Part shown: positions 33,208-40,472 of the stretch, piece after piece
Layout: the number at the start of each line of letters is the position of its first letter
Position numbering within the stretch: the stretch's first letter is position 1
Origin: Prevotella sp. UBA4339
Lineage (GTDB): Bacteria; Bacteroidota; Bacteroidia; Bacteroidales; Bacteroidaceae
DNA: 58,962 bases
NCBI GenBank assembly: GCA_002393725.1
Contig: DGTJ01000012.1
Coordinates: forward strand, 1-58,962
Direction of reading: 5' to 3'
Translations under genes and position numbers: made by a program
The notes under the pieces: model-generated
Seen by the model: the letters and a program-made list of their open reading frames with translations, nothing else
Databases searched by the model: none
Told to the model about the DNA's origin: nothing

Positions 33208-34785
33208 TTACTCCGCCCTGAGGTCTGTAGGATACTTGCCAAACTGCTTTTTGAAGCATGTAGAGAAGTATCCGGGTGTGCCGAATCCCACCTCGTAGGC
33301 TATTTCCGCTACATTCTTCGTGGTCGATGTCAGCAGGGCGTATGCTTTCTGCAGTCTCATCTGCCGTAGCAGCTCCACGGGCGTCTGTCCGGTGATGGCC
33401 TTCACCTTCCTGTATAGTTGCACGCGGCTCAGCCCCAGCTGCTCGCCCAGCTCGTCCATCTTCAGGTTGGGGTTCGACATGTTCTCGCGTATTGCCTCGT
33501 TCAGCTGTTCTGCAAAGAGCATGTCCTGCGAGCGTGGAGGAGGCAGCTCGTCTTCGGGCTTGACGAATATCTCGCGGAGCTTGCGATTGCTGGCGTCGGT
33601 ATAGAAGAGCATCTGTTCCTCGTTGAGTGCCTGTCGCTGTCGGATGGCCTTGCGCGTCTGCAGCCATCCACGGCAGGCAATGATGACGGCAATGATGAGC
33701 ACGATGATGGCCACCAGACTGCCGATGAGTATCTTGCGCTGCGTATCGTAATGCACGAGCGAGTTCTCCAGCTTGTCCTGAATGCTTATCAGCCCCTCGC
33801 TCTGTTCCATCAGCTCCCTGATGTTCAGGTCTACGATATTGGCATTCTCGGGCGTCACGAGCATGCCCTGAAGAATGTTTTCGCGCTCGTATGGCTTGCC
33901 GGTAAGTATGTCGAGTGCCAGCCGGATAATCTTATGTCCGTGGGTGGGATAGACATACGAGCCCTCCTGATGTCCGAACTGCACGTATTCGATGCCCTCG
34001 CCGGGCAGACCGTCGATACCGATAATCTTGATCCTGCCCTCGATGCCCAGCTCCACCACAGCCTTGTAGACGCCCGTTGCCATACCGTCATTATGGCAGA
34101 ACACAATGTCCGGACATTTGCCCGACTTCACTTCCTCCTCTACGATGCTGCAAGCCTTATCAGAAGTCCAGTCAGCCTCCTTGCAGACATAGCTTACCTC
34201 GGGATGCTCCGCCATCACGCTGGCAAAGCCCACATGCCTCTCCTGTGCCGGCGACGAGCTCATACTCCCCGTGATCTCCATCACCCGCTTGGCACATTTC
34301 TCATTCCACATTCCACCTTCCACATTCCTCGAATTTCCTTCCTCCTTCCTCGAATCCCGCAAATCCAAGCTCAAGGCATATCTTCCCATCACTCGCCCCA
34401 CTTCCTCATTACTACCGCCTATAAACGCCGTATAGTCATCGTTGGTGGCCTTTCGGTCGAAATATATCACGGGAATGCCTCGCTGCCTTACCTTTGCGAT
34501 GGCGTCGGCTATCGGGGCAGCCTCGTTGGGCGCCACCACCAGCAGGTCGATGCCGCTGCTGGCCAGACTGTCTATCTGCCTTATCTGCAGCTCCGTATCG
34601 TCGTAGGCACAGGCGATGCTCACCTTCGCGCTCTCGTCGTACACGTGCTGGGCTGCCAGCATCTCCTTGTTCACCTTGTCGCGCCACTGGCCGGTGCCGC
34701 ATTGCGACACACCTATCTTATATGTCTTCTCTGCCGAACAGGATGCCAGCAGAATGAGGGCGGCTAATAGAATCTTTATTTTCAT
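33208..34785 (-). CDS. transmembrane sugar sensor fused directly to an AraC DNA-binding domain
   Basis: 525 residues. Lipoprotein-like leader (LILLASCSAEKTYKIGVSQCGTGQWRDKVN), periplasmic-binding-protein sensor to ~320, coiled segment, membrane helix (~345-370), a stub of HisKA (LNEEQMLFYTDASN at ~390-400), then at once the linker and helix-turn-helix (MDELGEQLGLSRVQLYRKV). HisKA, HATPase and receiver of the HTCS family are all gone by an in-frame deletion, leaving a one-component membrane regulator. About 22 residues in the sensor (~142-165, RKEEGNSRNVEGGMWNEK) are translated GGAATG repeat. It starts 5 bp after the DUF4230 gene stop and precedes the second susC. Confidence 0.86.
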   Translation of the reverse strand: MKIKILLAALILLASCSAEKTYKIGVSQCGTGQWRDKVNKEMLAAQHVYDESAKVSIACAYDDTELQIRQIDSLASSGIDLLVVAPNEAAPIADAIAKVRQRGIPVIYFDRKATNDDYTAFIGGSNEEVGRVMGRYALSLDLRDSRKEEGNSRNVEGGMWNEKCAKRVMEITGSMSSSPAQERHVGFASVMAEHPEVSYVCKEADWTSDKACSIVEEEVKSGKCPDIVFCHNDGMATGVYKAVVELGIEGRIKIIGIDGLPGEGIEYVQFGHQEGSYVYPTHGHKIIRLALDILTGKPYERENILQGMLVTPENANIVDLNIRELMEQSEGLISIQDKLENSLVHYDTQRKILIGSLVAIIVLIIAVIIACRGWLQTRKAIRQRQALNEEQMLFYTDASNRKLREIFVKPEDELPPPRSQDMLFAEQLNEAIRENMSNPNLKMDELGEQLGLSRVQLYRKVKAITGQTPVELLRQMRLQKAYALLTSTTKNVAEIAYEVGFGTPGYFSTCFKKQFGKYPTDLRAE

Positions 34786-34790
34786 TCGAC

Positions 34791-35387
34791 TTATCTCCTT
34801 TTTACTATGACGTGTTTCTTGCCGGCGTTGGAGTAGAAGCTCTCAAGTAGATGCTTTGCCTGCTCGAAGGCCAGGTCCTGATACTCCTTGGCCACGCGCT
34901 TCCTGATTCTGTCGGTAAGGATGTTGATGGCCTGCTTGTCGCCTTCGTCGGTGGCATTGTTGTTCATCAGCAGCGAGAGGGTGCCCTCCTCCTCATATAA
35001 TATGGAGAGGCTCTTTGCCACGGTGGTGACCTCGGGCACGCAGCGGGGGAGCGTGACGATGATGGAGGAGTCGGTCTCCTCGAGGCCCACCCTCTTCAGG
35101 TCGTACTTGAACTCGCAATGGGCTGGTATCTTGTAGACCACCGACCTGTTGTTCACCTTCACCGGGTATGCGTCCTCGATGTCTACGTCGAGCACCGACA
35201 GCTGGAGGATATCCTTGAAGTCGCCTATCTCCGTCTTTACCACCGTCGATGTAGGCTCACTCTTGGTGAAGAGCGGGAGCTTCAGGGATGAGAACCAGTT
35301 GTATATGGCGAAGGCTCCTATGCCCAGCAGGATGAGGAGTATGATGCGGAATGAGGAACGCGGTATGCGGGATGAGGAATGTGACAT
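34791..35387 (-). CDS. DUF4230 protein, membrane-anchored
   Basis: 198 residues with one N-terminal membrane helix (IILLILLGIGAFAIYNWF) and an exported domain of DUF4230 type (VVKTEIGDFKDILQLSVLDVDIEDAYPVKVN, YKIPAHCEFKYDLKRVG, ending AFEQAKHLLESFYSN). Function unknown. The first ~14 residues (MSHSSSRIPRSSFR) come from a GGAATG-type repeat, so the true start may be the later hydrophobic stretch. It is the middle gene of an operon that ends in the membrane sensor. Confidence 0.75.
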   Translation of the reverse strand: MSHSSSRIPRSSFRIILLILLGIGAFAIYNWFSSLKLPLFTKSEPTSTVVKTEIGDFKDILQLSVLDVDIEDAYPVKVNNRSVVYKIPAHCEFKYDLKRVGLEETDSSIIVTLPRCVPEVTTVAKSLSILYEEEGTLSLLMNNNATDEGDKQAINILTDRIRKRVAKEYQDLAFEQAKHLLESFYSNAGKKHVIVKRR

Positions 35388-35432
35388 GATGATTTATTTG
35401 TGGAATGAGGAATGTTCATTATGCATTGTGCA

Positions 35433-35972
35433 TTATTCAAATATAACTTTCGGGGTCAGCGCCCGGTTATACGAGAAGAGCCTTGGCAGGAGTATCTTTG
35501 CCGATGCCTTGCCCTTGTTCTTGAGGGTCTCAGTGAAGGTCTTCGACTTCATCAGCGAGTCTTGCAGGTGCTTCACCTCCTTGTTCTCGAAGTCGTGCTT
35601 CTCCTTCTGTGTGATCCAGTCGCGCCAGAAACCTCTCACCTTGTATATCATCACCAGCTCGTCGTAGTGATACTTCGGAGGGGCAATCTTTATCTGCGGA
35701 CAGGTGATGGTAACATCGCCCGATTCCGGGTCTATGTCTACTCCGATGTCTTCCATCTCGATGTATGCTACAAACTCGCAACGCCCGCTACGGTAGATGC
35801 CCAGACGTGGACCGGTGAATCCCGAGTCGTCTACCATGAATGTGGTCTGTGCGCACACGGAGGCAAGCTCCACGCGGCCCGTCTTGGTGGGTGTCACCGT
35901 GGTGACTATCGGCTCCTCCTTCTCGCACGACCAGATAACGCATGCAAAGATTAGTAATATAAGCTTCTTCAT
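35433..35972 (-). CDS. DUF4230-like lipoprotein
   Basis: 179 residues from MKKLILLIFACVIWSCEKEEP (lipobox cysteine 16); the ATG at 35972 sits 25 bp after the -7 element, so the longer frame from 35999 is rejected. The body (GRVELASVCAQTTFMVDD, GRCEFVAYIEMEDIGVDIDPESGDVTITCPQIKI) resembles the neighbouring DUF4230 protein. Function unknown. First gene of the DUF4230-DUF4230-sensor operon; a repeat-derived gap separates the first two genes. Confidence 0.7.
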   Translation of the reverse strand: MKKLILLIFACVIWSCEKEEPIVTTVTPTKTGRVELASVCAQTTFMVDDSGFTGPRLGIYRSGRCEFVAYIEMEDIGVDIDPESGDVTITCPQIKIAPPKYHYDELVMIYKVRGFWRDWITQKEKHDFENKEVKHLQDSLMKSKTFTETLKNKGKASAKILLPRLFSYNRALTPKVIFE

Positions 35973-35996
35973 CGTCGGTAATATTGAATTCTTTTG

Positions 35997-36004
35997 CAAA
36001 GATA
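35997..36004 (-). promoter_or_regulatory. -7 element of the DUF4230-sensor operon
   Basis: Minus-strand TATCTTTG followed by CAAAAG. The 22-bp array at 36264-36342 begins about 260 bp upstream. Confidence 0.7.
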
Positions 36005-36092
36005 CTACTTTTTTGCGGAATAGGATGTTTTTTAAGGTTTTTTATCGAGGAAAGAGGAAAGAGGAATGGGATATGGGGGATGAGATATGTTA

Positions 36093-36130
36093 CGATCATG
36101 GGTCTTTGATCTTTTCTGAAAACAATCAGA
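36093..36130. repeat. 38-bp direct repeat, left copy
   Basis: Identical to 37266-37303. Begins CGATCATGGGTCTTTGATC, which contains GATCA/TGATC inverted. In this copy the sequence goes on to CCCCGTGATC (36137-36146), which can pair with GATCATGGG at the start. Confidence 0.9.
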
Positions 36131-36176
36131 ATCTGTCCCCGTGATCTTAATGAAGAGACCGGCAATCAGATTGGGC

Positions 36177-36203
36177 CTCACAAAGTGTCAGACACCTTGT
36201 GAG
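36177..36203. repeat. 27-bp palindromic element, copy 2
   Basis: CTCACAAAGTGTC, one base, GACACCTTGTGAG: the same element as at 3776-3802 with one arm mismatch. A decayed third copy is at about 36718-36742, overlapping the end of the DUF3987 relic. Confidence 0.8.
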
Positions 36204-36263
36204 CGAAAAGATTTATGTTACAGACGACGGTTCTTTTTGTTACATTCCTCCTTCCCCGACGGC

Positions 36264-36342
36264 ATTACGGCTCGTCCTCAACGGCATTACGGCTCGTCCT
36301 CAACGAGATTACGGCTCGTCGGGCTCGGCATTACGGCTCGTC
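36264..36342. repeat. 22-bp tandem array, four units with ATTACGGCTCGTC core
   Basis: ATTACGGCTCGTC starts at 36264, 36286, 36308 and 36330, exactly 22 bp apart; the 9-bp spacers are less conserved. Non-coding. The period equals that of the array at 573-646 although the sequence is unrelated. Confidence 0.92.
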
Positions 36343-36717
36343 GGTTAAAAGGGTGTGTCCTGTTCCGCTCTTGGTACGGATGGCCAGAGCGGGCTTTAGG
36401 AGGGCATATGAAAAGAATAAGAACGGGTCTCCGTCATGCTATTCCTCACTATGATCTCCATCGAAGTCGAAGTGACATCGTGCCTCTTACCTTGTTACAC
36501 TAAGCAAAGTGAGTTTTTTGAGAAAGTCTGGTGAGTTTTTTATGTTGTTGTGTGGAGGGCTATGGTGCTAATAGTCAGGATGTTAGCTTTGTGTATGTTG
36601 GTTTTTTACTTTTTTACTCCCTAAAAAGAAATAAAAGAATAGTAGAATATAATAGTTTCCGGCAAAAAAGTTCAAAAAACTCACGGTGCACTTGTAATTA
36701 GCCGTCTGACAGGCACA
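36343..36717. other. intergenic, AT-rich, nothing firm
   Basis: No credible gene. GTGAGTTTTTT occurs twice about 20 bp apart (around 36509 and 36530). A plus-strand open frame across 36141-36503 only translates the array and is rejected. Confidence 0.4.
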
Positions 36718-36726
36718 GGCAAAGTG

Positions 36727-37265
36727 TCAGAAACCTTGTGAGCTCGATGGTGCCACGATGAAGTTGTAGAATGGCGGGAAAACAAGCCGTCGGTCATAGA
36801 TGCCGCATACATTGGGAGAAAAGCCCGATGCCAGGTTGAGCATGCTCAGTATCACCTTGTCGCGTCCCTCGGTAGTTGCCTGCTTTTGGGCGGCATCACG
36901 TATAATCGGAGGCAGGTCGGAGATATTGAGTCTGTCAGAAAAAGTCGGATTTGCAAGAGCAGATGCGTCAAGTACCTGATCAACATCTTGAGATGGATTT
37001 TTCGCCATTTCCGCCACTCCGCCACCGTTCTGCCCGACAGAACGGAATGGTTGGGCATTGGGGTCGTTAACACCATAATTACTATTATTATCAGTTGTTT
37101 GCGTGTGTTTTGATACCCAATCTTTGTTTGCGGCAGAAACGTTTGTAGAGCCTTGGCGGAATGGCGGAGTTGGCGGAAAATTGCGGCTGATGGCACTCAG
37201 TCTACACCGGCCTGCTGTGCCATTTTGCAAAAAGTTGCGATGGTGATGCGTCCGTTGCGCTTAAT
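36727..37265 (-). pseudogene. PriCT/DUF3987 gene relic, truncated and frameshifted
   Basis: The open frame 36727-37230 contains ISDLPPIIRDAAQKQATTEGRDKVILSMLN followed by GIYDRRLVFPPFYNFIVAP, the entry to a DUF3987 helicase/primase-like domain. It then breaks at SSSQGF-stop where the family reads a Walker A-type ASGKG. Upstream, in another frame, RNGRITIATFCKMAQQAGVD-stop is the end of a PriCT_2-like domain. So the gene has lost both ends and carries a frameshift. The 3' break falls in a copy of the 27-bp palindrome and the 5' break in the 38-bp repeat. This family belongs to integrated mobile elements. Confidence 0.65.
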
Positions 37266-37303
37266 CGATCATGGGTCTTTGATCTTTTCTGAAAACAATC
37301 AGA
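37266..37303. repeat. 38-bp direct repeat, right copy
   Basis: Identical to 36093-36130. Its last bases (37299-37303) supply the stop codon of the TOPRIM-like gene. Confidence 0.9.
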
Positions 37304-37622
37304 GCTCTGAGGCACAATCAAGTATGAACTGATCCATTGCGGGGCTGATTCTTATGAAATAGTGTGAGCGTTCTTTATGTTTCAAGAGAGTGATATGCTG
37401 CGTATGTGCAATCTCTGTGAACTCCGTCACGTATGAATGTTGCCGCTTGTCGTTGTCGATAATGCCAACGGAGAACTGGTCTTTCAGATTCGATTCCATC
37501 ATCTTCTTTGCCACGGCGTTGCAGCCTTTCTGGTGGTTCACTCCGTGAGAATCCAATAAGAACTCTGTAATGTTGGTATCAATATAGCACTCAGGAACAA
37601 TATGATAGTCTTTCTTCTCCAT
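37299..37622 (-). CDS. small TOPRIM-like protein, partner of AAA ATPase (probably C-terminally truncated)
   Basis: 107 residues. VPECYIDTNITEFLL supplies a glutamate (Glu11), and SVGIIDNDKR an Asp-x-Asp pair (Asp56, Asp58), the arrangement of a minimal TOPRIM nuclease/primase fold. It starts 3 bp after the ATPase stop and is surely cotranscribed. The frame runs straight into the 38-bp repeat and stops there (FILDCASEL-stop), so the natural C-terminus was probably lost by a rearrangement. ATPase+TOPRIM pairs (OLD, Gabija, PARIS-like) are known anti-phage systems; which group this belongs to is not decided. Confidence 0.6.
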   Translation of the reverse strand: MEKKDYHIVPECYIDTNITEFLLDSHGVNHQKGCNAVAKKMMESNLKDQFSVGIIDNDKRQHSYVTEFTEIAHTQHITLLKHKERSHYFIRISPAMDQFILDCASEL

Positions 37623-37625
37623 ACT

Positions 37626-38681
37626 TCATCCCAGTGTCTCGATGTTGAAGAATACATCCACGCCATAGTCATAGATGTCCTGAAAGTCTTGCTCCGTTGC
37701 GACCTTTACCATCATTAGCCCATCGGTTGCTCTCGTATAGAGGAGGGCCATATCGATGTCTGGCTTTTCCATAAAGGCATTCAATATATAAGGGCTATGG
37801 GTGGCTATGAAGAGATTGCTGGAGTGGTCGCCTTTCGTTTTGTTCAACAGCCATTCTACAAGGTTTGACTGTGTCGGAGGAAACAGATTTGCTTCTGGTT
37901 CTTCAAGGAAAATGTCGCAATGATGAGTATGCACATAGTTGGTATAGACATCCTTTTTGTCTTCCTCATCTAATTTAGCCAGAAGGATACTGTTCTCCTG
38001 AAGATTGGCAAAACTCTCAATCCTGTCATGCCTGATTTTTGTAATGTGGCTCAGATGTACGAACAGAGGAATTACTGACTGCAGGCCGCTTGACGTATTT
38101 GTAAAATCAAGCGTTACGTCGTCTGAAACTTTAACTCTGTCAGATTTCGTATTAGCATCATAATGATAGGAAACTCCGAGATTCAAGACCGTTATATCCT
38201 CTTGTGTAGCCTGTCGTGCCGTTTCCCAATCGGCCATAAAGTCGCGGATATTATCATCGGCAAACTTCACCTGGAACCAGTTAGGGATGGCTGCTACCAG
38301 ATTGCGTTCGGCAGGGATATACGTCACTTTGGAACGACGGTAGTTCCAACGGCCTTCCTTCCACTCAAACTTAAATGTATTCGTGGCGTTGTCGTATGAG
38401 AAGGCCATGTAGTCAGACTCGTAGCTGATGAAAGTATCGGGTTTGATGTATCCTTTTAACTTATGGAAACGTTCCAACTCCTTTAGGAAGTTGCCGTCCT
38501 TGGCAAAAAAATCGGAGGTCTGTGTCAGTTCGATACGCTTCTCCACCCACGTGCAATAGCAGGCGGTCTTCAGCACACAACTTTTGCCTGAACTCTGAGA
38601 ACCAATGATGACATTGATGTGCTTCAGTTCGACATCGGCCTCCTTTAATGGCCCCAGATTATGAATAACGAGATGTTTCAT
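37626..38681 (-). CDS. AAA/ABC-type ATPase of the OLD-like group (defence candidate)
   Basis: 351 residues. Walker A GSQSSGKS (27-34), ABC-like signature TSSGLQS (196-202), Walker B DIFLEEPEANLFP (~256-268), and switch histidine in ATHSPYIL (His295). No nuclease domain of its own. The family uses such ATPases as SMC-like sensors beside a TOPRIM effector, which here is the next gene. The -7 promoter element lies only six bases before the ATG, so the mRNA should be nearly leaderless. Accessory location beside a relic island. Confidence 0.85.
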   Translation of the reverse strand: MKHLVIHNLGPLKEADVELKHINVIIGSQSSGKSCVLKTACYCTWVEKRIELTQTSDFFAKDGNFLKELERFHKLKGYIKPDTFISYESDYMAFSYDNATNTFKFEWKEGRWNYRRSKVTYIPAERNLVAAIPNWFQVKFADDNIRDFMADWETARQATQEDITVLNLGVSYHYDANTKSDRVKVSDDVTLDFTNTSSGLQSVIPLFVHLSHITKIRHDRIESFANLQENSILLAKLDEEDKKDVYTNYVHTHHCDIFLEEPEANLFPPTQSNLVEWLLNKTKGDHSSNLFIATHSPYILNAFMEKPDIDMALLYTRATDGLMMVKVATEQDFQDIYDYGVDVFFNIETLG

Positions 38682-38686
38682 GTGCG

Positions 38687-38694
38687 CAAAGGTA
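38687..38694 (-). promoter_or_regulatory. -7 element of the ATPase-TOPRIM pair
   Basis: Minus-strand TACCTTTG, ending six bases before the ATG at 38681, so transcription should start at or next to the start codon. Confidence 0.6.
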
Positions 38695-38766
38695 CTACTT
38701 TTTCTTCAATCTTGAATCGTTTCGGGCGTTAAAAGTACAAAAAGCGGGCGAAGATTTCCTGCTTGG

Positions 38767-40344
38767 TTACGAGCCCTGATTCAGATCCGACGGGCTGACT
38801 CCAAACTCATCCTTGAAGCATTTTGTGAAATAGCTCGGGGCTGTAAAGCCTACCTCATAGGCTACTTCAGATACCGTCTTGTCTGTCTTCAAGAGCAGCT
38901 GATACCCACGGTTAAGACGCGCGGAGCGAAGAAGTTCATTAGGCGAAGAGCCGGAGATGGCCTTGACCTTACGATAGAGCTGCACGCGACTGAGATTCAT
39001 CTCCTCGGCAAGATCATCGACGGTAATATCACTGTTAGAAAGGTGAGCCTCGACAACATCCTTGAACCGCACGATAAACAGAGGCTCCTTCCTCATCTCA
39101 ACATTTTCGTCAGCCACTGGCTGCTCTGGCGCCTCTTGCGAGCTTTCCGGTTCTGCGGGCTGCTGTGAAGACTCTGCTACGGCCTGGAGCTCCGGCACTT
39201 CTGATACATCCATATTCCAGAGGTTGTTGACCATACGCTCGCGCTGTACACTGATCTTGCTCCGATGGTAGAGATAGAAGAGCACCAGTACCAGCATCAG
39301 CAGGGCCAGCATCAGCAGAGCCAGCAGGGTGATGGTGCGCTGCATGGCGAGCTGCTGAAGATAGCTGTTTGCCCTCTGCTGAAGCTTGTCAAGGTTCTGA
39401 GCCTGACGCAGCACCTCGTCACTCTCGAGCAGCAGCACATTGGCATTATCGTGAGTGACAATGGCTGATGTCAGTTCTGTCTCACGCTGATATGTGCTGT
39501 CGTTGAGGATATCCAGAGCCAGTTTCAGCAGATAGTCTCCCCGGGTGGGATAAATATATGATGCCTCGAGCAGCGAGTCACGCACTTGCTGGATTCCTCC
39601 GTTCTCACCAGGCAGTCCGTCGATACCGCAGAACTTGGGAAGAGGATTCACCCCCCTCTCAATAAATGCTCTCCGGGCTCCAATGGCAGAGCGGTCGTTA
39701 TGGGCAAAGACGAGATCAATATCATCAAGGCTGCCCTTGTAGTTCTTTACCTCCTTGTAGGCTGTCTCTTCGGTCCAGTCGCCCTGGAGGGTTATCGGCA
39801 CCTCGATGAAACTGGAGTTTATGGCATCCATGAATCCTCTGTGACGATCGTCGGCAGGCGAAGAGCCCTTCAGCCCCAGCAGCTCCAAGACCTGCCCCTT
39901 GCCTCCGAGACTGACAACGATATATCCGCCCATCTGATGCCCCATCTCATAGTTGTCGGCACTCACAAAGGCAGTGTACTTCTGTGAATCGGTCCTACGC
40001 TCAAACACAATGACGGGGATGCCCTTATCATAGGCACGGTCGATGGCGGGAGTAACCGACGACAGCTGGTTGGGCGCCACTATAAGGAGGTCGATACCAC
40101 TGGATACCAGACTGTCTATCTGTTGTATCTGGCGCTTAGAGTCATCGAGGGCAGCCGTGAAGCGCAGTTCCACGCCATCGTGGAAGTTTGCTTCCATCTT
40201 CATCTCTGAGTTCTGCCAGTTTCTCCAGATATCCTCAGAACATTGTGACACGCCGATGACATATCTGGGGGCCTTCTCTGAGCAAGCTGTCAGGATCAAG
40301 CATAGCCCAAAGAACAATATGCTGCATAACTTTTCACACTTCAT
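38767..40344 (-). CDS. second one-component transmembrane sugar sensor with AraC domain
   Basis: 525 residues. Leader with cysteine (LCLILTACSEKAPRYVIGVSQCSEDIWRNW), periplasmic-binding-protein sensor (LLIVAPNQLSSVTPAI, FCGIDGLPGENGG), membrane helix ~340-362 (TLLALLMLALLMLVLVLFYLY), a Pro/Glu/Ser-rich linker (~385-420) in place of kinase and receiver domains, and an AraC helix-turn-helix (MNLSRVQLYRKVKAISGSSPNELLR). It lacks all phosphorelay domains, like the protein at 33208-34785, but has no kinase stub. No SusC/SusD genes adjoin; it stands alone between the ATPase pair and gpmI, so its target may be the fructan loci. Confidence 0.86.
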   Translation of the reverse strand: MKCEKLCSILFFGLCLILTACSEKAPRYVIGVSQCSEDIWRNWQNSEMKMEANFHDGVELRFTAALDDSKRQIQQIDSLVSSGIDLLIVAPNQLSSVTPAIDRAYDKGIPVIVFERRTDSQKYTAFVSADNYEMGHQMGGYIVVSLGGKGQVLELLGLKGSSPADDRHRGFMDAINSSFIEVPITLQGDWTEETAYKEVKNYKGSLDDIDLVFAHNDRSAIGARRAFIERGVNPLPKFCGIDGLPGENGGIQQVRDSLLEASYIYPTRGDYLLKLALDILNDSTYQRETELTSAIVTHDNANVLLLESDEVLRQAQNLDKLQQRANSYLQQLAMQRTITLLALLMLALLMLVLVLFYLYHRSKISVQRERMVNNLWNMDVSEVPELQAVAESSQQPAEPESSQEAPEQPVADENVEMRKEPLFIVRFKDVVEAHLSNSDITVDDLAEEMNLSRVQLYRKVKAISGSSPNELLRSARLNRGYQLLLKTDKTVSEVAYEVGFTAPSYFTKCFKDEFGVSPSDLNQGS

Positions 40345-40369
40345 AGTTAGAATTGTTTAGTATCGGCTA

Positions 40370-40377
40370 CAAAGGTA
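40370..40377 (-). promoter_or_regulatory. -7 element of the stand-alone sensor gene
   Basis: Minus-strand TACCTTTG followed by TAGCC, 25 bp before the ATG. Confidence 0.6.
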
Positions 40378-40410
40378 CAAACTTTTTCACAAAAAACATT
40401 GCTTTTATCC

Positions 40411-40448
40411 AAAAAAAATAGACCTAAGCCGATTTTGACTTAGGTCTA
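40411..40448 (-). terminator. rho-independent terminator of gpmI
   Basis: TAGACCTAAG (40419-40428) pairs with CTTAGGTCTA (40439-40448); on the minus strand it is followed by eight T (plus A run 40411-40418). Confidence 0.92.
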
Positions 40449-40472
40449 CACCTTATTATTATATATAATAGC

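Noticed and set aside
36141..36503. Open frame of 120 codons over the 22-bp array
   Set aside because: Translation only mirrors the DNA repeats, which at 22 bp shift frame every unit; no family resemblance.
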